From Labia minor (lineage: Eukaryota > Arthropoda > Insecta > Dermaptera > Spongiphoridae): a stretch of 64,000 nucleotides of DNA. Below, one piece after another: positions 1-10,347 of this stretch. Each line of letters begins with the position of its first letter. Within the stretch, counting starts at the first letter, position 1. The stretch covers positions 75,384,767 to 75,448,766 of the forward strand of contig OY720346.1 in assembly GCA_963082975.1 (NCBI GenBank), in the 5' to 3' direction. Under the pieces are notes generated by a model. The model was not told where the DNA came from. It made no database searches and saw only the letters and a list, made by a program, of their open reading frames with translations. Position numbers and translations under genes: made by a program.

Positions 1-228
1 AATAAAAACGTGTTTTTAAAAAGTTTTTTTTTATATTTTTTTTATTTCCTAATTTTTAGTCTTGATAGAAATTTCGCCCAGTTTTTTATTTCAGGTTATA
101 GTATGAATGTTGAAAGACTAATTCAAGTCGATTCTTCACCTCTAAATACTATGTATCAAATCGGTGTATAGGGGGCTGATTATTATTATTATTATTATTA
201 TTATTAGATTATTGGTTTATATATACAT
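1..228. repeat. AT-rich DNA with (TTA)n microsatellite
   Basis: A TTA/ATT microsatellite runs through about 178-206 next to the end of the family A element. The rest is AT-rich DNA with no coding signal. Confidence 0.7.
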
Positions 229-794
229 AGTACCGGGACCCCGAGCCTCGGCTCGGTACTTAAGTTAAAAAAAATGATTCATTATTATTGGATTTGGCTG
301 GTAATATTAATACCTGGGACACCGAGCTCTCGCTCTACCCTTTAAAAAATATTGATACACAATTCTTTAATTATTTATTACAATTATTAAATGTTACACA
401 TTTGCATCAATCTGATTAAAATTAATGAACTTGTGCTCCTCAATAATACATAAATATATAATATATAGGTACATATATTTTTTTTCTATAGTGTTTTTTT
501 GAAAAACTGTTTAGCGCCCCAAGTGGTTATAAAACAAACTAAAGACAAAAAAACGTGCTTTGCAGCTTTTCGGAATTAAAAAAGCAAAATTGGCAGTCGT
601 GGGACTGGCCGACAGAAGTGAAAACTTCTGCGTAAGAAATTTTAAAACAGACGAAATTCGCGCTATTTCACGAGAAAGATGAATTTCATATGCATGTATA
701 TATATATAACTTATATATTATTTTAAACATATATTTTAAACAAATTTGTAACTTATATTTATATATATATAAATACACAACTTTGTTTAAAATA

Positions 795-960
795 TTGCAA
801 TACGAACTGTTTTATAATTCTTATCTCTAACATAAAATATATATTTATTATGTGAAGTTCATTTCGTATAATTTTGATTATATATGTATATATGAAATGA
901 ACTTTACATAATAAATATATATTTATATGTTAGAGATAATTTATAAAACAGTTCTAATGA
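795..960. repeat. Palindrome inside family A copy 1
   Basis: Arms of roughly 75 bases, one holding ACATAATAAATATATATTT and the other its complement, flank a short AT-rich spacer. The same palindrome is present in copy 2 (about 54850-55015). It could form a long hairpin in single-stranded DNA or RNA. Confidence 0.7.
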
Positions 961-1495
961 CAATTCAAATTTCGCGCTCTGTTATAAGAAATTTGAAAGC
1001 AGATGGTTTCATGGTGTTGGTCACGATCACGCGAGTTCTATACTTTTTCCCCATCCCGCAAAAGTGCTCAACGCCGCTAAAGAAGTTTTCACTTCAAAAA
1101 TTATTTAATATTTGGAAATATATCTGACTTATAGAAAAAATGAATATTAATTAAAGAAAGAAATAGTTTTTAAAATATCCTGAATAATATGTAACAATTT
1201 TCAAGATAAAAATTTATTACAATATTACAATTATTAACTGTTGCATCATTGCATCAATCTGATTAAAATGAATGGAACTTCGGGTACTCAATAATAATAA
1301 ATAAAATAATATTAATAAATATATTGAATAATATTTTATTGAAAAAATATTAAAACTTATAAAACTATCTAAAACTTTATTAATAAAAGAACAATGAATA
1401 AATAAATATAGAATAGTAATTTATTAAAAAGTAAACAATAGATAAAAAGAAAAAAAAATAACAAAATCATTATTTTCATTTTTAAATAACGATTC

Positions 1496-1562
1496 ACCCG
1501 GCGAGTTTCGAACCGACGAAATCCACTCGTTAAAACATCAGTCCAACCGCTGGACTATATGT
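1496..1562 (-). other. tRNA-like Pol III promoter segment in family A copy 1
   Basis: Read on the minus strand, this contains TAGTCCAGCGG, an exact match to the tRNA A-box consensus, and GTTCGAAAC, an exact match to the B-box consensus, about 44 bases apart. GTCC/GGAC around AGCGGTT resembles a D arm. A complete cloverleaf does not form, so this is a tRNA-derived (SINE-like) promoter, not a functional tRNA. Confidence 0.6.
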
Positions 1563-1829
1563 ATTTAGATAAAAAATTGTCATTTTTTTACTGTCTTAGC
1601 AGGCAGTATTAAAAATTTTGACGTTTTCCATATAATATATAATTTTCAATTAAGAAATTAATAATGAAGCTGTATGTTTCAAGAGATATCATCAATAAAA
1701 CTTAATTTTTCTTTATAAATACTATATCTAGTGTGAATTTGAAAAAAATCGTTAGAGCGGTTTTTGAGAACCATGATATATAGATAAATACATATATACA
1801 ATTTTAGCTAGCATAATAAGATAAGATAT

Positions 1830-3107
1830 CTTTTCAAAAACAATATCAATAATACTTTAATTGATATTCATTTAAATTAAAAAATATTTTTACAAAATAA
1901 TTAAATATGATTTAAATTAATATTATATTAATATTTAATTTTTCAATATTATGGAATATATACTTACTATTTTTCAATATTATGCAATATGTATTTACTA
2001 TTTTGTATCAATATTATGCAATATGTAATTACTAATTGATAAATATAATACCTCCTAGGTCACCTATGACCTAAGTTGAATCAGAATATTGCATTGTCAC
2101 CGGAGTTACATATGTATGCGATATTTCAGGTGATTCGAACATTGGGAAGAGGGTCAAATTAAGATTTGACGACTCGGAAACGGGTGTAAGCTAAATAAAA
2201 GCCATGGACAATGTTAACTATATATATTTGTTAATTTCAATGTTAATGAAATATTTAACAAATAAAAAAAAACTTGTCATCAGCCCATTTTAGGCGACTG
2301 GTTTCCTAAATTGGGCGAGGTAGTTCCAATGGGCAAATGAGAAATGAATGGTTAATCTTATTGTTACAATATGAATTTACAATTAATAGGCTATTATTGA
2401 TTTATTATTTCATTAAATTGTAAGTTAATTACCTTTAATTTAATTTGAACAAAATAATTATCATTGATTGTTATAAAGTTATATTGTTTTTATTATTATT
2501 ATTATAAATTGTTTTCTTTTAATTTGTTTGCTACACAATTTGGTAGTTATGAAAAGGCGTGCAGATACAGTGCATTCCAGTACTTTTTCATGTCAAGACA
2601 ACTCCCACTTAAATCTACTCTAGGAATTTCTTTTTTTGTGTTCGTTTATATTTTGGATAATAAGAATAACAAAAAATAAAAACTTATATGAAAAAAAATA
2701 GTTTGCTGAAAATAGGACTTTTTTGCTCCCACCATGCATTCCCTTACTTCTTATTTTACCAATACATCAGTGATTAATTATAAAAGTCTCAATGATTTTT
2801 ATAAATAATTAACTTCATTCACCATAAAAAAAAGAATTTATATACAATATAAAAATAAATATATTCTGCAAATTTGCTTTAATTTTAACTTGTATTTGAT
2901 TTTCTATACCTTCTAAGATAATACATATAATTTTCATAAATTAATCATTTAAAAGAAAAAGAAAAATACAAATTAAATAATGTTTTTATCATTTTATATT
3001 TACATAATGTATATAACATAGCTACATAAAATAATATAAAAAATCAATAAGTTTTTGTGTGTTGAAAGAAATTATTAAAGAACCCACATTATAATTATGA
3101 ATAATTG
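1830..3107. other. Intergenic DNA, mostly AT-rich
   Basis: No gene was recognised. A less AT-biased stretch at about 2045-2340 has CCTAGGTCACC near its start and TTGGGCGAGG near its end. It matches nothing else in the window and could be a single-copy remnant or an unrecognised repeat. Confidence 0.4.
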
Positions 3108-3775
3108 AGATATTATTTTGTTATCATTGAATATAGATGAGGGTGGTTAAACTATTATTAAAAATTATTTATAAGTTAAATCAATTTAATATTTTATTGA
3201 AATATTTCAAGTATATAAATGCTCTAGGCATTTATTCAATACCATTAATATACTATAGTAATATAATTTTAAAGGAAATCATTATGAATTAATAAAATTG
3301 ATTTATTTAATTGTTAATAATAAAAAAACAACTATTTTTCCTGTTGTATTTTATGAGTGTGAGGCATGGTCTATGACCTTAGGAGACGAGAGTAGATTTA
3401 AAGTATTTGAGAATAGGATTCGTCGCAGCATTTATGGGCCCAAGAAGGATGGTGGAGACTGCATAACGAGGAATTGCATGCATCTCCAGATATAGTTAGA
3501 ATTATAAAATCGAGAAGACTGCGATGGGCAGGGCACGTGGCTAGAATGGGAGAGGAAAGAATGGCGAAAAATATATTGGTGGGGAGACCGAGAGGGAAAC
3601 GCCCGCTTGGAAGACCAAGGACGGGATGGGTATATAATGTAGGAAAGGACGTGAGAGAGATGGGAGAGGGTAGGGATTGGACGGTTGTGGCTCAGGATAG
3701 GGATACTTGGAGAAGTGTGGTTGCTGCGGCCAAGAACTTTTGAGTTCCCTAGAGACACAGAGATAGATAGATAGA
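3108..3775 (+). mobile_element. LINE 3' tail repeat, copy 1
   Basis: The 3' end of a non-LTR retrotransposon. Translation gives the conserved region after the reverse transcriptase: [14 protein letters not shown], then [24 protein letters not shown] and AQDRDTWRSVV, split between frames (about 3298-3495 and 3474-3743). It ends in a GATA-type tail at about 3762-3780, the usual simple-sequence 3' end of several LINE clades. The left flank (3108-3340) is shared with the minus-strand copy at 34640-35525, so the repeat unit is larger than the coding tail. Frameshifts and the missing RT make it dead. The exact clade is not resolved. Confidence 0.8.
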
Positions 3776-4338
3776 TAAATAAATGAAAGGAAAATGTAGA
3801 TGAACAAAAAAAAAACACATATTTATGAACCTGCGCACGTGAGCTCATACATACTTCATATTAGAGGGGGTTGGAATAATTAAGTTTTAGAATATTTCAA
3901 TTTGTATTTCAATTTTTTTTTTATTTTAAATTTTATATAAATTATAAATTGTAAAATTCTAAATTTGTAGCTAATTTCATAATGTTACAGACATTTCCTA
4001 CAAATATAGGATATTATATATGATTATGAAATAAATTAAATTTTCATTTAATTTCATTAGAGATTATAGAAAAATTTAATTAAATATATTTAAGAAAATA
4101 ATGATTAATACCAGTGTTATTTCGTTTCAATTTAATTTAATTAATATTCTAGACAAAATCTCAACTATGTTATTATTTTTTACTTATAAAGTAGTATAAA
4201 TAAGTCATTAATACATTTTTTATTAAAATATTATTTTGTTTTTTAATAGATAAATTAAATAAATGTTAAAAAAAATTAATTAATAATATTAAAAATTAAA
4301 ATTTTGAAATAAAAAATAAATAAACTATTCTTTTAGCC
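3776..4338. other. AT-rich spacer
   Basis: Very AT-rich DNA with no ORF, repeat family or structured RNA that I recognise. Confidence 0.6.
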
Positions 4339-4602
4339 CAGTGGTTCTCAACCTTTTTTTTTTACCGCGGCACACTTTTAACAGTTTAAAAATTTGGCGG
4401 CACACAAAGAAAAAGATAAGTGTAAAAGTTTACCATATTGGGAAAAAGTGGTTTACCTTTTTTTTTAGAACCCCATATTGAAAAAATTTAGAAAAAAGCC
4501 GGAAATGTTTAAGAGCCTAGTCCCACAAACGTTTTACCTTTTTTTTAGAACCAAATTTAAAAAAAAAATCGGAAGTCATAATCTCGCGGTTGAGAATCAC
4601 TG
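4339..4602. mobile_element. Non-autonomous hAT element (264 bp)
   Basis: Terminal inverted repeats CAGTGGTTCTCAACC and GGTTGAGAATCACTG are flanked by a perfect 8-bp duplication TTTTAGCC (4331-4338 and 4603-4610), the hAT signature. The inside has no transposase. It contains paired GGTTTACCTTTTTTTTAGAA / GTTTTACCTTTTTTTTAGAA segments. Confidence 0.92.
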
Positions 4603-4654
4603 TTTTAGCCATATATTATATTTGTTATTTAATGAGGGTTTTTTTTAAGTTAAT

Positions 4655-4681
4655 GAGAGAGAGAGAGAGAGAGAGAGAGAA
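4655..4681. repeat. (GA)n microsatellite
   Basis: About 13 GA units in a row. Confidence 0.9.
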
Positions 4682-4689
4682 ATTGATTC

Positions 4690-5000
4690 AAACTTTCATT
4701 GGTGTTTGAATTAATTAACGACACAAATTCCACCCATTGGTACTTACTCCTTCTCCTACACATACTCACGTACCCAATGAAACTTATTGCTCAGGGGATG
4801 CTGTTGTATAATTTATCAATAAGTTTTATTTAAAAAAAAAAAAAAAGAAAGGGCGGGACATTTGGCGACGTCATTTGTGTGGCAAACGCCTCCTCTCTCT
4901 GTCTCTTTACTCATTGCAGCCAAAAAAATGATTTTAAAGGATGAATGAATTTAGCCTATTATTAGTCCTCCTCTCCCCTCCACATCATCTCTAATCTACG
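4690..5000. promoter_or_regulatory. GC-richer single-copy island, candidate regulatory DNA
   Basis: It stands out from the AT-rich surroundings, with a GGGCGGGAC box near 4850 and GCGACGTCATTTG near 4865 (contains the CRE half-site ACGTCA). It has no ORF and no second copy in the window. A role as distal regulation of the Wnt gene 8 kb downstream is a guess based on position. Confidence 0.3.
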
Positions 5001-5669
5001 TCTTTGACATCTGTTTTTTGTTGTTTTTAAAAAAGTATTAACTTTTATTAAAATATCAAATAAAAACCACATCAAGGGTTGATAGAATTTGAACAAAAAC
5101 GATATAAAGAACCTTCAACAAAATCTTATAAGAAGGGCCTAAATAGAAACTACAGTATAACGAGTATACTATCTTTGATTTTTTATAACAATATATTAAA
5201 TTATGTTAAATTTATTTAATTCTTAAGAAGCAATATAATTACTATATTTATATTTCAATTAATTATAATAATTTATTTGTTAAATTATTATATAAACTAA
5301 TTAAAATATATTAAACTAATTATAATATATTAATTAAAATTGAGATTACTGATTACAAATATTTATTTTATCAATTTTAAAGAAAATGAGTGTGTGTGTG
5401 TACTCTGAATTTTAATAATAATATTATAAAATAAATAAATGCACAATCTTAAATATAAAATATTTTGAAAGTTAGGTTAATGCATATCTATAATTATTTA
5501 AATGTCAAAAAAAAAGAAATACCAACATAATATAAACATATTAGTATATTCTACGAATACATTAATTAATAAAAAATTAATATTTCGATATTTATTTATT
5601 TTTTATTAGTTAGCTGGTACGTGCATAAAATTATAAATATTATTAACAGTCTTTTTATTGTATTCTTTG
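5001..5669. other. AT-rich spacer
   Basis: AT-rich DNA with a short (TG)n run near 5390-5400 and no coding or mobile-element signal. Confidence 0.5.
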
Positions 5670-5867
5670 TGCTGCTGAATGACAACATGTTTATATCGAA
5701 TTTTTAAAAATTAATTTCTGCGGTTAATAAAATTATAACCTATGAACAGACATGAAAAATTCTAAAGTCACTTTTGGATACTAGAGATCATGAAACGTGA
5801 AGATATGCAAAAAATTTTAATTTCTGAGCAATGTGCAGACAAAAACCTTTATATATATATATATAGA
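5670..5867 (-). mobile_element. Helitron 5'-end fragment (same family as 50963-53843)
   Basis: On the minus strand this begins at 5867 with TCTATATATATA, preceded by A as expected for Helitron insertion, and continues through GGTTTTTGTCTGCACATTG, as in the two large Helitron copies. It has an internal deletion relative to them and stops after about 200 bases, so only the 5' end survives. Confidence 0.75.
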
Positions 5868-5999
5868 TTAGTATATTATACGAATAATTAATACATTAAT
5901 TAATAAAAAAATTAATATTTCGATATTTATTTAGTTTTTATTTGTTAGCTGGTACGTGCATTTCATCTATATTATGAATTTAAACCAACATCTAAAAAA

Positions 6000-6263
6000 T
6001 TAATTAAATATTGTTCTCCCTCTTTCCCTCTCTCAATACATATACCTATATATCATGATTAAAATTTTTAATTTTTTTATTTTTTTTTTTCTTAGAGTTT
6101 TAATATTATTTCTACTACCCCCTCCTTCTCTAAAAATGTATAACAGTTTTACTACCCTGAATATTTTTTAATTTATCTAGTAATTGAAAAAATTAATATT
6201 TATTTAGAAAAAATCCATCAAAGATTTCAATTAATTTCATTTGCTGGATAAAAAATAATTAAA

Positions 6264-6301
<38 letters not shown>

Positions 6302-6302
6302 A
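6000..6302. repeat. Low-complexity CT and AT repeats
   Basis: A pyrimidine-rich stretch at 6013-6035, then (CT)n at 6264-6282 running directly into (AT)n at 6283-6302. No gene. Confidence 0.7.
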
Positions 6303-6329
6303 ACTTATGGAATTTTATGAATGAAATTA

Positions 6330-6800
6330 AGTAAAGAGAAAGAGAGAGGGAGAGAGGTTCGAGGAGGGAAAAAAAGAGAAACAACATGCTGCAAAGTGAA
6401 GAAATAAAGTTGTGGGGGGCAAGAAAAAAAAATATGATTAAATATTATTCTTGTTGTTCTCGTGTGATAATAAATGTTGCTTTTGTTCAATGATGTGTTT
6501 TACTCCCCACCCTCACCCCCACCACACCCCAACCCATTTCCACCCCTCCCTCATCAAGCCATGCCAGAGGCTGTGTGTGTAATGGACCAGGCTCTTTCAC
6601 TCTCTCTCTTTCTCTCTTGGAATAATATTAGCGTTTAATCATTGCAGCCGTTCTGTCTCCATCTCCGTGTCCTTGTCTCTGTATGGGTTTCAACCCTTCG
6701 TATCTTTCCGCTATTTATCCCCACTCCATTCAAGTTTTCCATCCCTCCAACCCTAAAAACTTGTTCATTATTACCTAGTGAAGAAAAACATGAAGCGGGG
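6330..6800. promoter_or_regulatory. GC-richer island with purine and C-rich tracts, candidate regulatory DNA
   Basis: A purine-rich tract (6333-6385) is followed by a C-rich tract (6500-6555, repeated ACCCC-type motifs) and a pyrimidine-rich tract (6590-6700). Base composition is unlike the AT-rich flanks and I see no other copy in the window. Two short ORFs here look like chance. Regulatory function is inferred only from composition and position upstream of the Wnt gene. Confidence 0.3.
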
Positions 6801-6944
6801 TTTAGAAAAATAAAATTAATTAATTAAATAAATAAATAAATAATGGCTACTTAATGAAATTATATAGTATAGAACTATTTATTTATTTATATAAATAAAT
6901 TGAAATATTAAATTATTAAAGCTTTCGTGGCTGTTTTTATTCAT
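6801..6944. other. AT-rich spacer
   Basis: (AAAT)n-like runs near 6823-6843, nothing else recognised. Confidence 0.5.
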
Positions 6945-7122
6945 AAGGGAATTTTGTAAATAAAACCACATATTGATATTTTTTATTGTAAATATATTCA
7001 AAAAAATACAAAAATACACAACGTTTCAATTGCAGAAGTAGCAATCGAAACGTTGTGTATTTTTTTTGAATATATTTACAATAAAAAATATCAATATGTG
7101 GTTTTATTTACAAAATTCCCTT
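6945..7122. mobile_element. Long palindrome, probable solo Penelope-like terminal repeat pair
   Basis: Two arms of about 75-85 bases (6945-7029 and 7047-7122) are reverse complements around CAATTGCAGAAGTAGCAATCG. The centre carries ACACAACGTTTC on one side and GAAACGTTGTGT on the other. The same hairpin-plus-GAAACGTTGT pattern is seen in the Penelope-like element at 8749-9477. Penelope-like elements carry hammerhead-ribozyme-derived repeats ending in such a sequence, so a collapsed PLE terminal repeat is my best reading. A generic MITE is the alternative. Confidence 0.5.
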
Positions 7123-7462
7123 ATAAATTGAAATATTATTTATCAAAAAAATCATCATAATTAAATTAATTTTACTTTATCATTATATTTATCTAGTAAT
7201 TATATTTATTTAAAATTTAAATTAATTTATATAATTTAAAAGAAAGTGGTGATGGTTGATATTTTATTAAAAATTATTTTTATAACGCCATAAATGTAGG
7301 CAACCATATTCACCAAAATTATTAAACATATTATTTTTCAATTTGAATTTAAATATTTTAATGTATATATATATATATATAATATATAATTAATAATTTA
7401 ATTATCATATCATCATATGATAATAATTTATTATTTTCTTAATTATATAATATATAAATTTT
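7123..7462. other. AT-rich spacer with (AT)n at about 7362-7382
   Basis: No gene or element recognised. Confidence 0.5.
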
Positions 7463-7760
7463 TACCGACCGAACGATAAGAAAGGAAGGTATTGTTTTCA
7501 CACCAAATTTCACATGTAGAGATTTTTACATATCTCCACGAATCATGCATTTTGTTAACAAAAAAAAAGTATTTTTAGTATTATGTTTCACCGTCTGTCC
7601 ATCTTTCCGTGCGTCTGATTGTCCGTTGTTTGTCCATACAAACAGCTTGAACGGCTTAACGGATTTTGATAAAATTTGATACATTTACCTAATGCATGAT
7701 TAGCATGAATTCCTCAACATTTGGTGTATATCCAGAAACAGGTAGTGGTAATTTACAAAG
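7463..7760 (+). mobile_element. Family C (Helentron/HINE-like) element, 5' part, copy 1
   Basis: Starts with ACCGACCGAACGATA after a T run and continues with the family C 5' block, including CACACCAAATTTCACATGTA, AGCTTGAACGGCTTAACGG and GGTGTATATCCAGAAAC. The 3' half with the second inverted-repeat element and terminal hairpin is missing or diverged. Confidence 0.7.
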
Positions 7761-7839
7761 TTTGTTTTTGATACTTTCTACACAAAAATGATTTTTACTA
7801 AAAAATCGATATATGTAATATTTCTAATTACACTCATGG

Positions 7840-8010
7840 AATTCCAACGCTGAGCGTTAAATAAATTCAGAGAAAAAAAATAAAGAATTTAAAAAATTTA
7901 AACTCGCGCAAAATACCTAATTCTCCTGGCCCAATGACGCAGCCAGCGTGCGTGCTGCGACTATGTACCTGGCGTTCGTTTCCCAAGCTTTCGGTCGAGG
8001 CTTAAATATA
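7840..8010. other. Short GC-richer stretch, unidentified
   Basis: Contains GCAGCCAGCGTGCGTGCTGCG near 7938. It has no ORF and no second copy in the window. It could be the diverged end of the preceding repeat or single-copy DNA. Confidence 0.3.
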
Positions 8011-8164
8011 ATAATAATTATATATATATGTATATTCAATATTTTATAGATAAATCTAAAAAACTCTTACTTTTCTGATAATTAATATTATTATATACTC
8101 GTAATATTTAAATGAGAAAACATTTGCAATCATTTGTAACAAATTGATGAAAACAAATCCAGCT

Positions 8165-8580
8165 TGTTTAGCCTGGCATAATGTTTATTTTTTTTTTTTT
8201 TTGTTCTTGTAAAGCCCCATGAATGAATAATAAATAGCCAGAGGGAGAAGGGAATAAAGCTTTCTCTGTTGGGGTTGCTTGCGGAAAGGTTTCAATGGAG
8301 TGGGAACGTTTTTCTAGTTCCGATGGAATGTTTACGGAAACCATCCTGAATGTATTTAGCTCTTTTAAGATTAACGACAGTGGTGAGACCATCATCCACC
8401 TCTTCACCTCCCTCTCTCCCTTTCTACTTTTCCCTCACCCACCCCAAACCCTTCTCGGAAATACGATTTTTCAAACCGCATACAAAAGAGTGAAAGAAAC
8501 AAGATAAATGCGGGGTAGGCAATTGATCCAACCACAAATATTGCCCACCGCATTCGAGAGACGTAATGATAGGCCATATT
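8165..8580. promoter_or_regulatory. GC-richer single-copy island upstream of Wnt, candidate regulatory DNA
   Basis: Open frames of 79 codons (minus, 8168-8407) and 70 codons (plus, 8295-8507) overlap here but resemble no known family. The segment is not repeated elsewhere in the window and is bounded by poly-T and AT-rich DNA. It may be a noncoding exon or an enhancer; I cannot choose. Confidence 0.3.
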
Positions 8581-8748
8581 TATTTAAAAAAAAATAAAAT
8601 AAAAATAATGATGTGTCCGCTATTCATTTTTTTTTTTTTTTTGACATATTTGAAAAATATAAATTACATTTATTTTATATGATCATAGATTAAATAATTT
8701 GTTTGAATATTAATTAAATTGAGAATTATTAATTATTAAACATACTTA
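8581..8748. other. AT-rich spacer ending in PLE target duplication
   Basis: Poly-T at 8628-8641. The last 14 bases (8735-8748) are ATTAAACATACTTA, repeated exactly at 9478-9491 on the other side of the Penelope-like insertion. Confidence 0.6.
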
Positions 8749-9477
8749 TTAAGAGAATTTTTATTAAAAGACCACATTATTTGTATAAAATTATTTATTA
8801 AATTAAAATAATTGTACAACGTTTCAACTGCTTATTCTGCAGTTGTTTTCAAGTAACCGTACGCTTGCTCCGATTCAAGCGGACTGATGCATGTTAGGAA
8901 ACGTCACCTCTTATATAGGCAGTGATATTGGCGCCAATTTTTGGCTCCAATTTTTGCCGCCAATTCTTAATCTCAACATGAAGTCAGCAGCAATTGTCAA
9001 AGCAATCAAGAAGTATGATAGTGCATTATGTCTCTATAAAAAAGATAGTAAATTATTTCTATAAACAAGATATATACATAAATACACATTAGATTAATTA
9101 TATTTCATTCAATATGACAAATTTTACTCATCCAACACTATGTTCCACATCTTATTAAGTCTATATCCATCCTCTTTATTAATATTATTGGGATGATTGT
9201 TAATTTCTATAGATTCTTTTATTTTTCTTTTCCACCAATTATTTTCAATATGAAGTGTTTCTACATTATCTAAATTTATTTTATGTCCTGTTGTTAAGGC
9301 ATGTTCTGCAATTGCTGATTGATTTGGATGTTTCAATCTATATATATCTCAGAATAAGCAGTTGAAACGTTGTACAATTATTTTAATTTAATAAATAATT
9401 TTATACAAATAATGTGGTCTTTTAATAAAAATTCTCTTAATAATTATCAAAATAACCACAAAAGTTTTAATAAATAC
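8749..9477 (-). mobile_element. Penelope-like element (5'-truncated) with inverted terminal repeats
   Basis: The minus-strand ORF at 9124-9336 reads SAIAEHALTTGHKI, RKIKESIEI and NKEDGYRLNKMW, which fits the C-terminal region of Penelope-like elements around the GIY-YIG endonuclease. The ends form a long inverted repeat: 8749-8842 and 9352-9443 are reverse complements, each ending in a small hairpin next to GAAACGTTGTAC. A 14-bp target duplication ATTAAACATACTTA flanks the unit (8735-8748, 9478-9491). Reverse transcriptase is absent, so this is a truncated insertion. The hairpin plus GAAAC resembles the hammerhead motif known from this class, but an intact CUGANGA core is not present. Confidence 0.8.
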
Positions 9478-9491
9478 ATTAAACATACTTA

Positions 9492-9692
9492 ATTATTTTA
9501 TATTAAAAGGCATAGCTTGCTTGCTTTAGTGCACATATAGCATTACTGAAAATTGAGTTAACTGAAAAAGAGGTTTGTTCACATGAAGTTATAAAACATA
9601 TTTTCTCTTTACTTTTCAAAATAATTAGTAACAATTTTTATATGGAATTAAACAAAGAAAAATGATTTAAAATAAATATTTAAAATCATTTT
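9492..9692. other. AT-rich spacer
   Basis: Nothing recognised. Confidence 0.5.
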
Positions 9693-9693
9693 T

Positions 9694-10186
9694 TATCGAC
9701 CGACTATAGGAAGGGAAGGTATTGTTTTCACACCAAATTTCACATATGAAGATTTTTACATATCATATTTTGTTAAAAGAAAAAAAAGTATTTTTAGCAT
9801 GATGCCTGTCCGTCTGTCCGTTATGTGTCCATATAGAGGTGTACAGCTTGAACGGCTTAACCGATTTTGATAAAATTTGGTATGTTTACTTAATACATCA
9901 GTAGAATAAATTCTTCAACTTTTGGTGTATATCCGGAAACCGGAAGAGGTAGTTTACAAATTAATAATTTTATATTCATTGTCGGAAAATATTTCACTTA
10001 AAATCTAGTAGTAAAAATTAATAATTGAGTAATTAAACTAAAAATAAAAATCAAGATAATATAATTTAGTCATTTTAATTTAAGTTATTAAAATATTTTT
10101 TTATTTTATACTTTATATATATAAGTAATTAATTTATTAATTTATTTCAAATCGTCGGCCGGTTCTGTGCCTGGCCACAGCTCATT
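9694..10186 (+). mobile_element. Family C (Helentron/HINE-like) element, copy 2
   Basis: The 5' end has TCGACCGACTATAGGAAGG, the middle shares the family C block (AGCTTGAACGGCTTAACCG, GTGTATATCCGGAAACCGG), and the 3' end has the inverted complement ATCGTCGGCCGG followed by the hairpin CTGTGCCTGGCCACAG. The layout matches Helentron-associated non-autonomous elements: an inverted repeat near each end and a terminal stem-loop on one side only. Confidence 0.75.
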
Positions 10187-10347
10187 TTTTTCATAAAATC
10201 AAAAGCGAAACAACGTTAAACGAAGAATATATTTAATTTTATATAATTATTTATCTATATAATTTAATAAAAGTCAATTAAGTTTATTGTAATATAATAT
10301 TAAAGAAAGAAGATATATTATATATATATATATATTATAAACTATAA
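10187..10347. other. AT-rich spacer
   Basis: An (AT)n run lies at about 10317-10336. Confidence 0.5.

Larger units (their letters stand above)
229..1829 (-). mobile_element. Family A hairpin-tailed element, copy 1
   Basis: This 1.6 kb block is a near-identical reverse-complement copy of 53980-55589. Both copies stop matching at the same points, which defines the element. On the minus strand it starts near 1829 with ATATCTTATCTTATTATGC and ends near 229 with two short GC-rich hairpins: GAGC/GCTC at about 325-340 and CCGAGCC/GGCTCGG at about 243-258. A tRNA-like promoter lies inside (1496-1562) and there is a palindrome at 795-960. No transposase, Rep or helicase is visible, so it is non-autonomous. 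The 66-codon ORF at 927-1127 recurs unchanged in copy 2, but that only reflects how alike the copies are. Helitron/Helentron membership is inferred from the tail hairpins; a canonical CTRR end is lacking. Confidence 0.75.

Noticed and set aside
927-1127. 66-codon ORF identical in both large family A copies (also 54683-54883 on the other strand)
   Set aside because: The whole 1.6 kb is nearly identical, so conservation of this ORF is not selective, and the sequence resembles no known protein.
1496-1562. Functional tRNA gene
   Set aside because: A and B boxes match, but no acceptor stem, anticodon stem or T stem pairs properly; repeated in three mobile-element copies.
229-1829. Calling family A a canonical Helitron
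   Set aside because: A TC-like start and terminal hairpin exist, but the sequence after GGTACT differs between copies and no CTRR end is found, so it is only called hairpin-tailed.
3432-3848. 138-codon minus-strand ORF over the LINE tail
   Set aside because: Antisense shadow of the LINE coding tail (WAGHVARMG...), low complexity in Ser/His/Pro.
8860-8930. CTGATG...GAAAC on the plus strand resembling a hammerhead ribozyme
   Set aside because: The invariant core position after CUGAUG is C instead of A, and the intervening bases do not form stem II.
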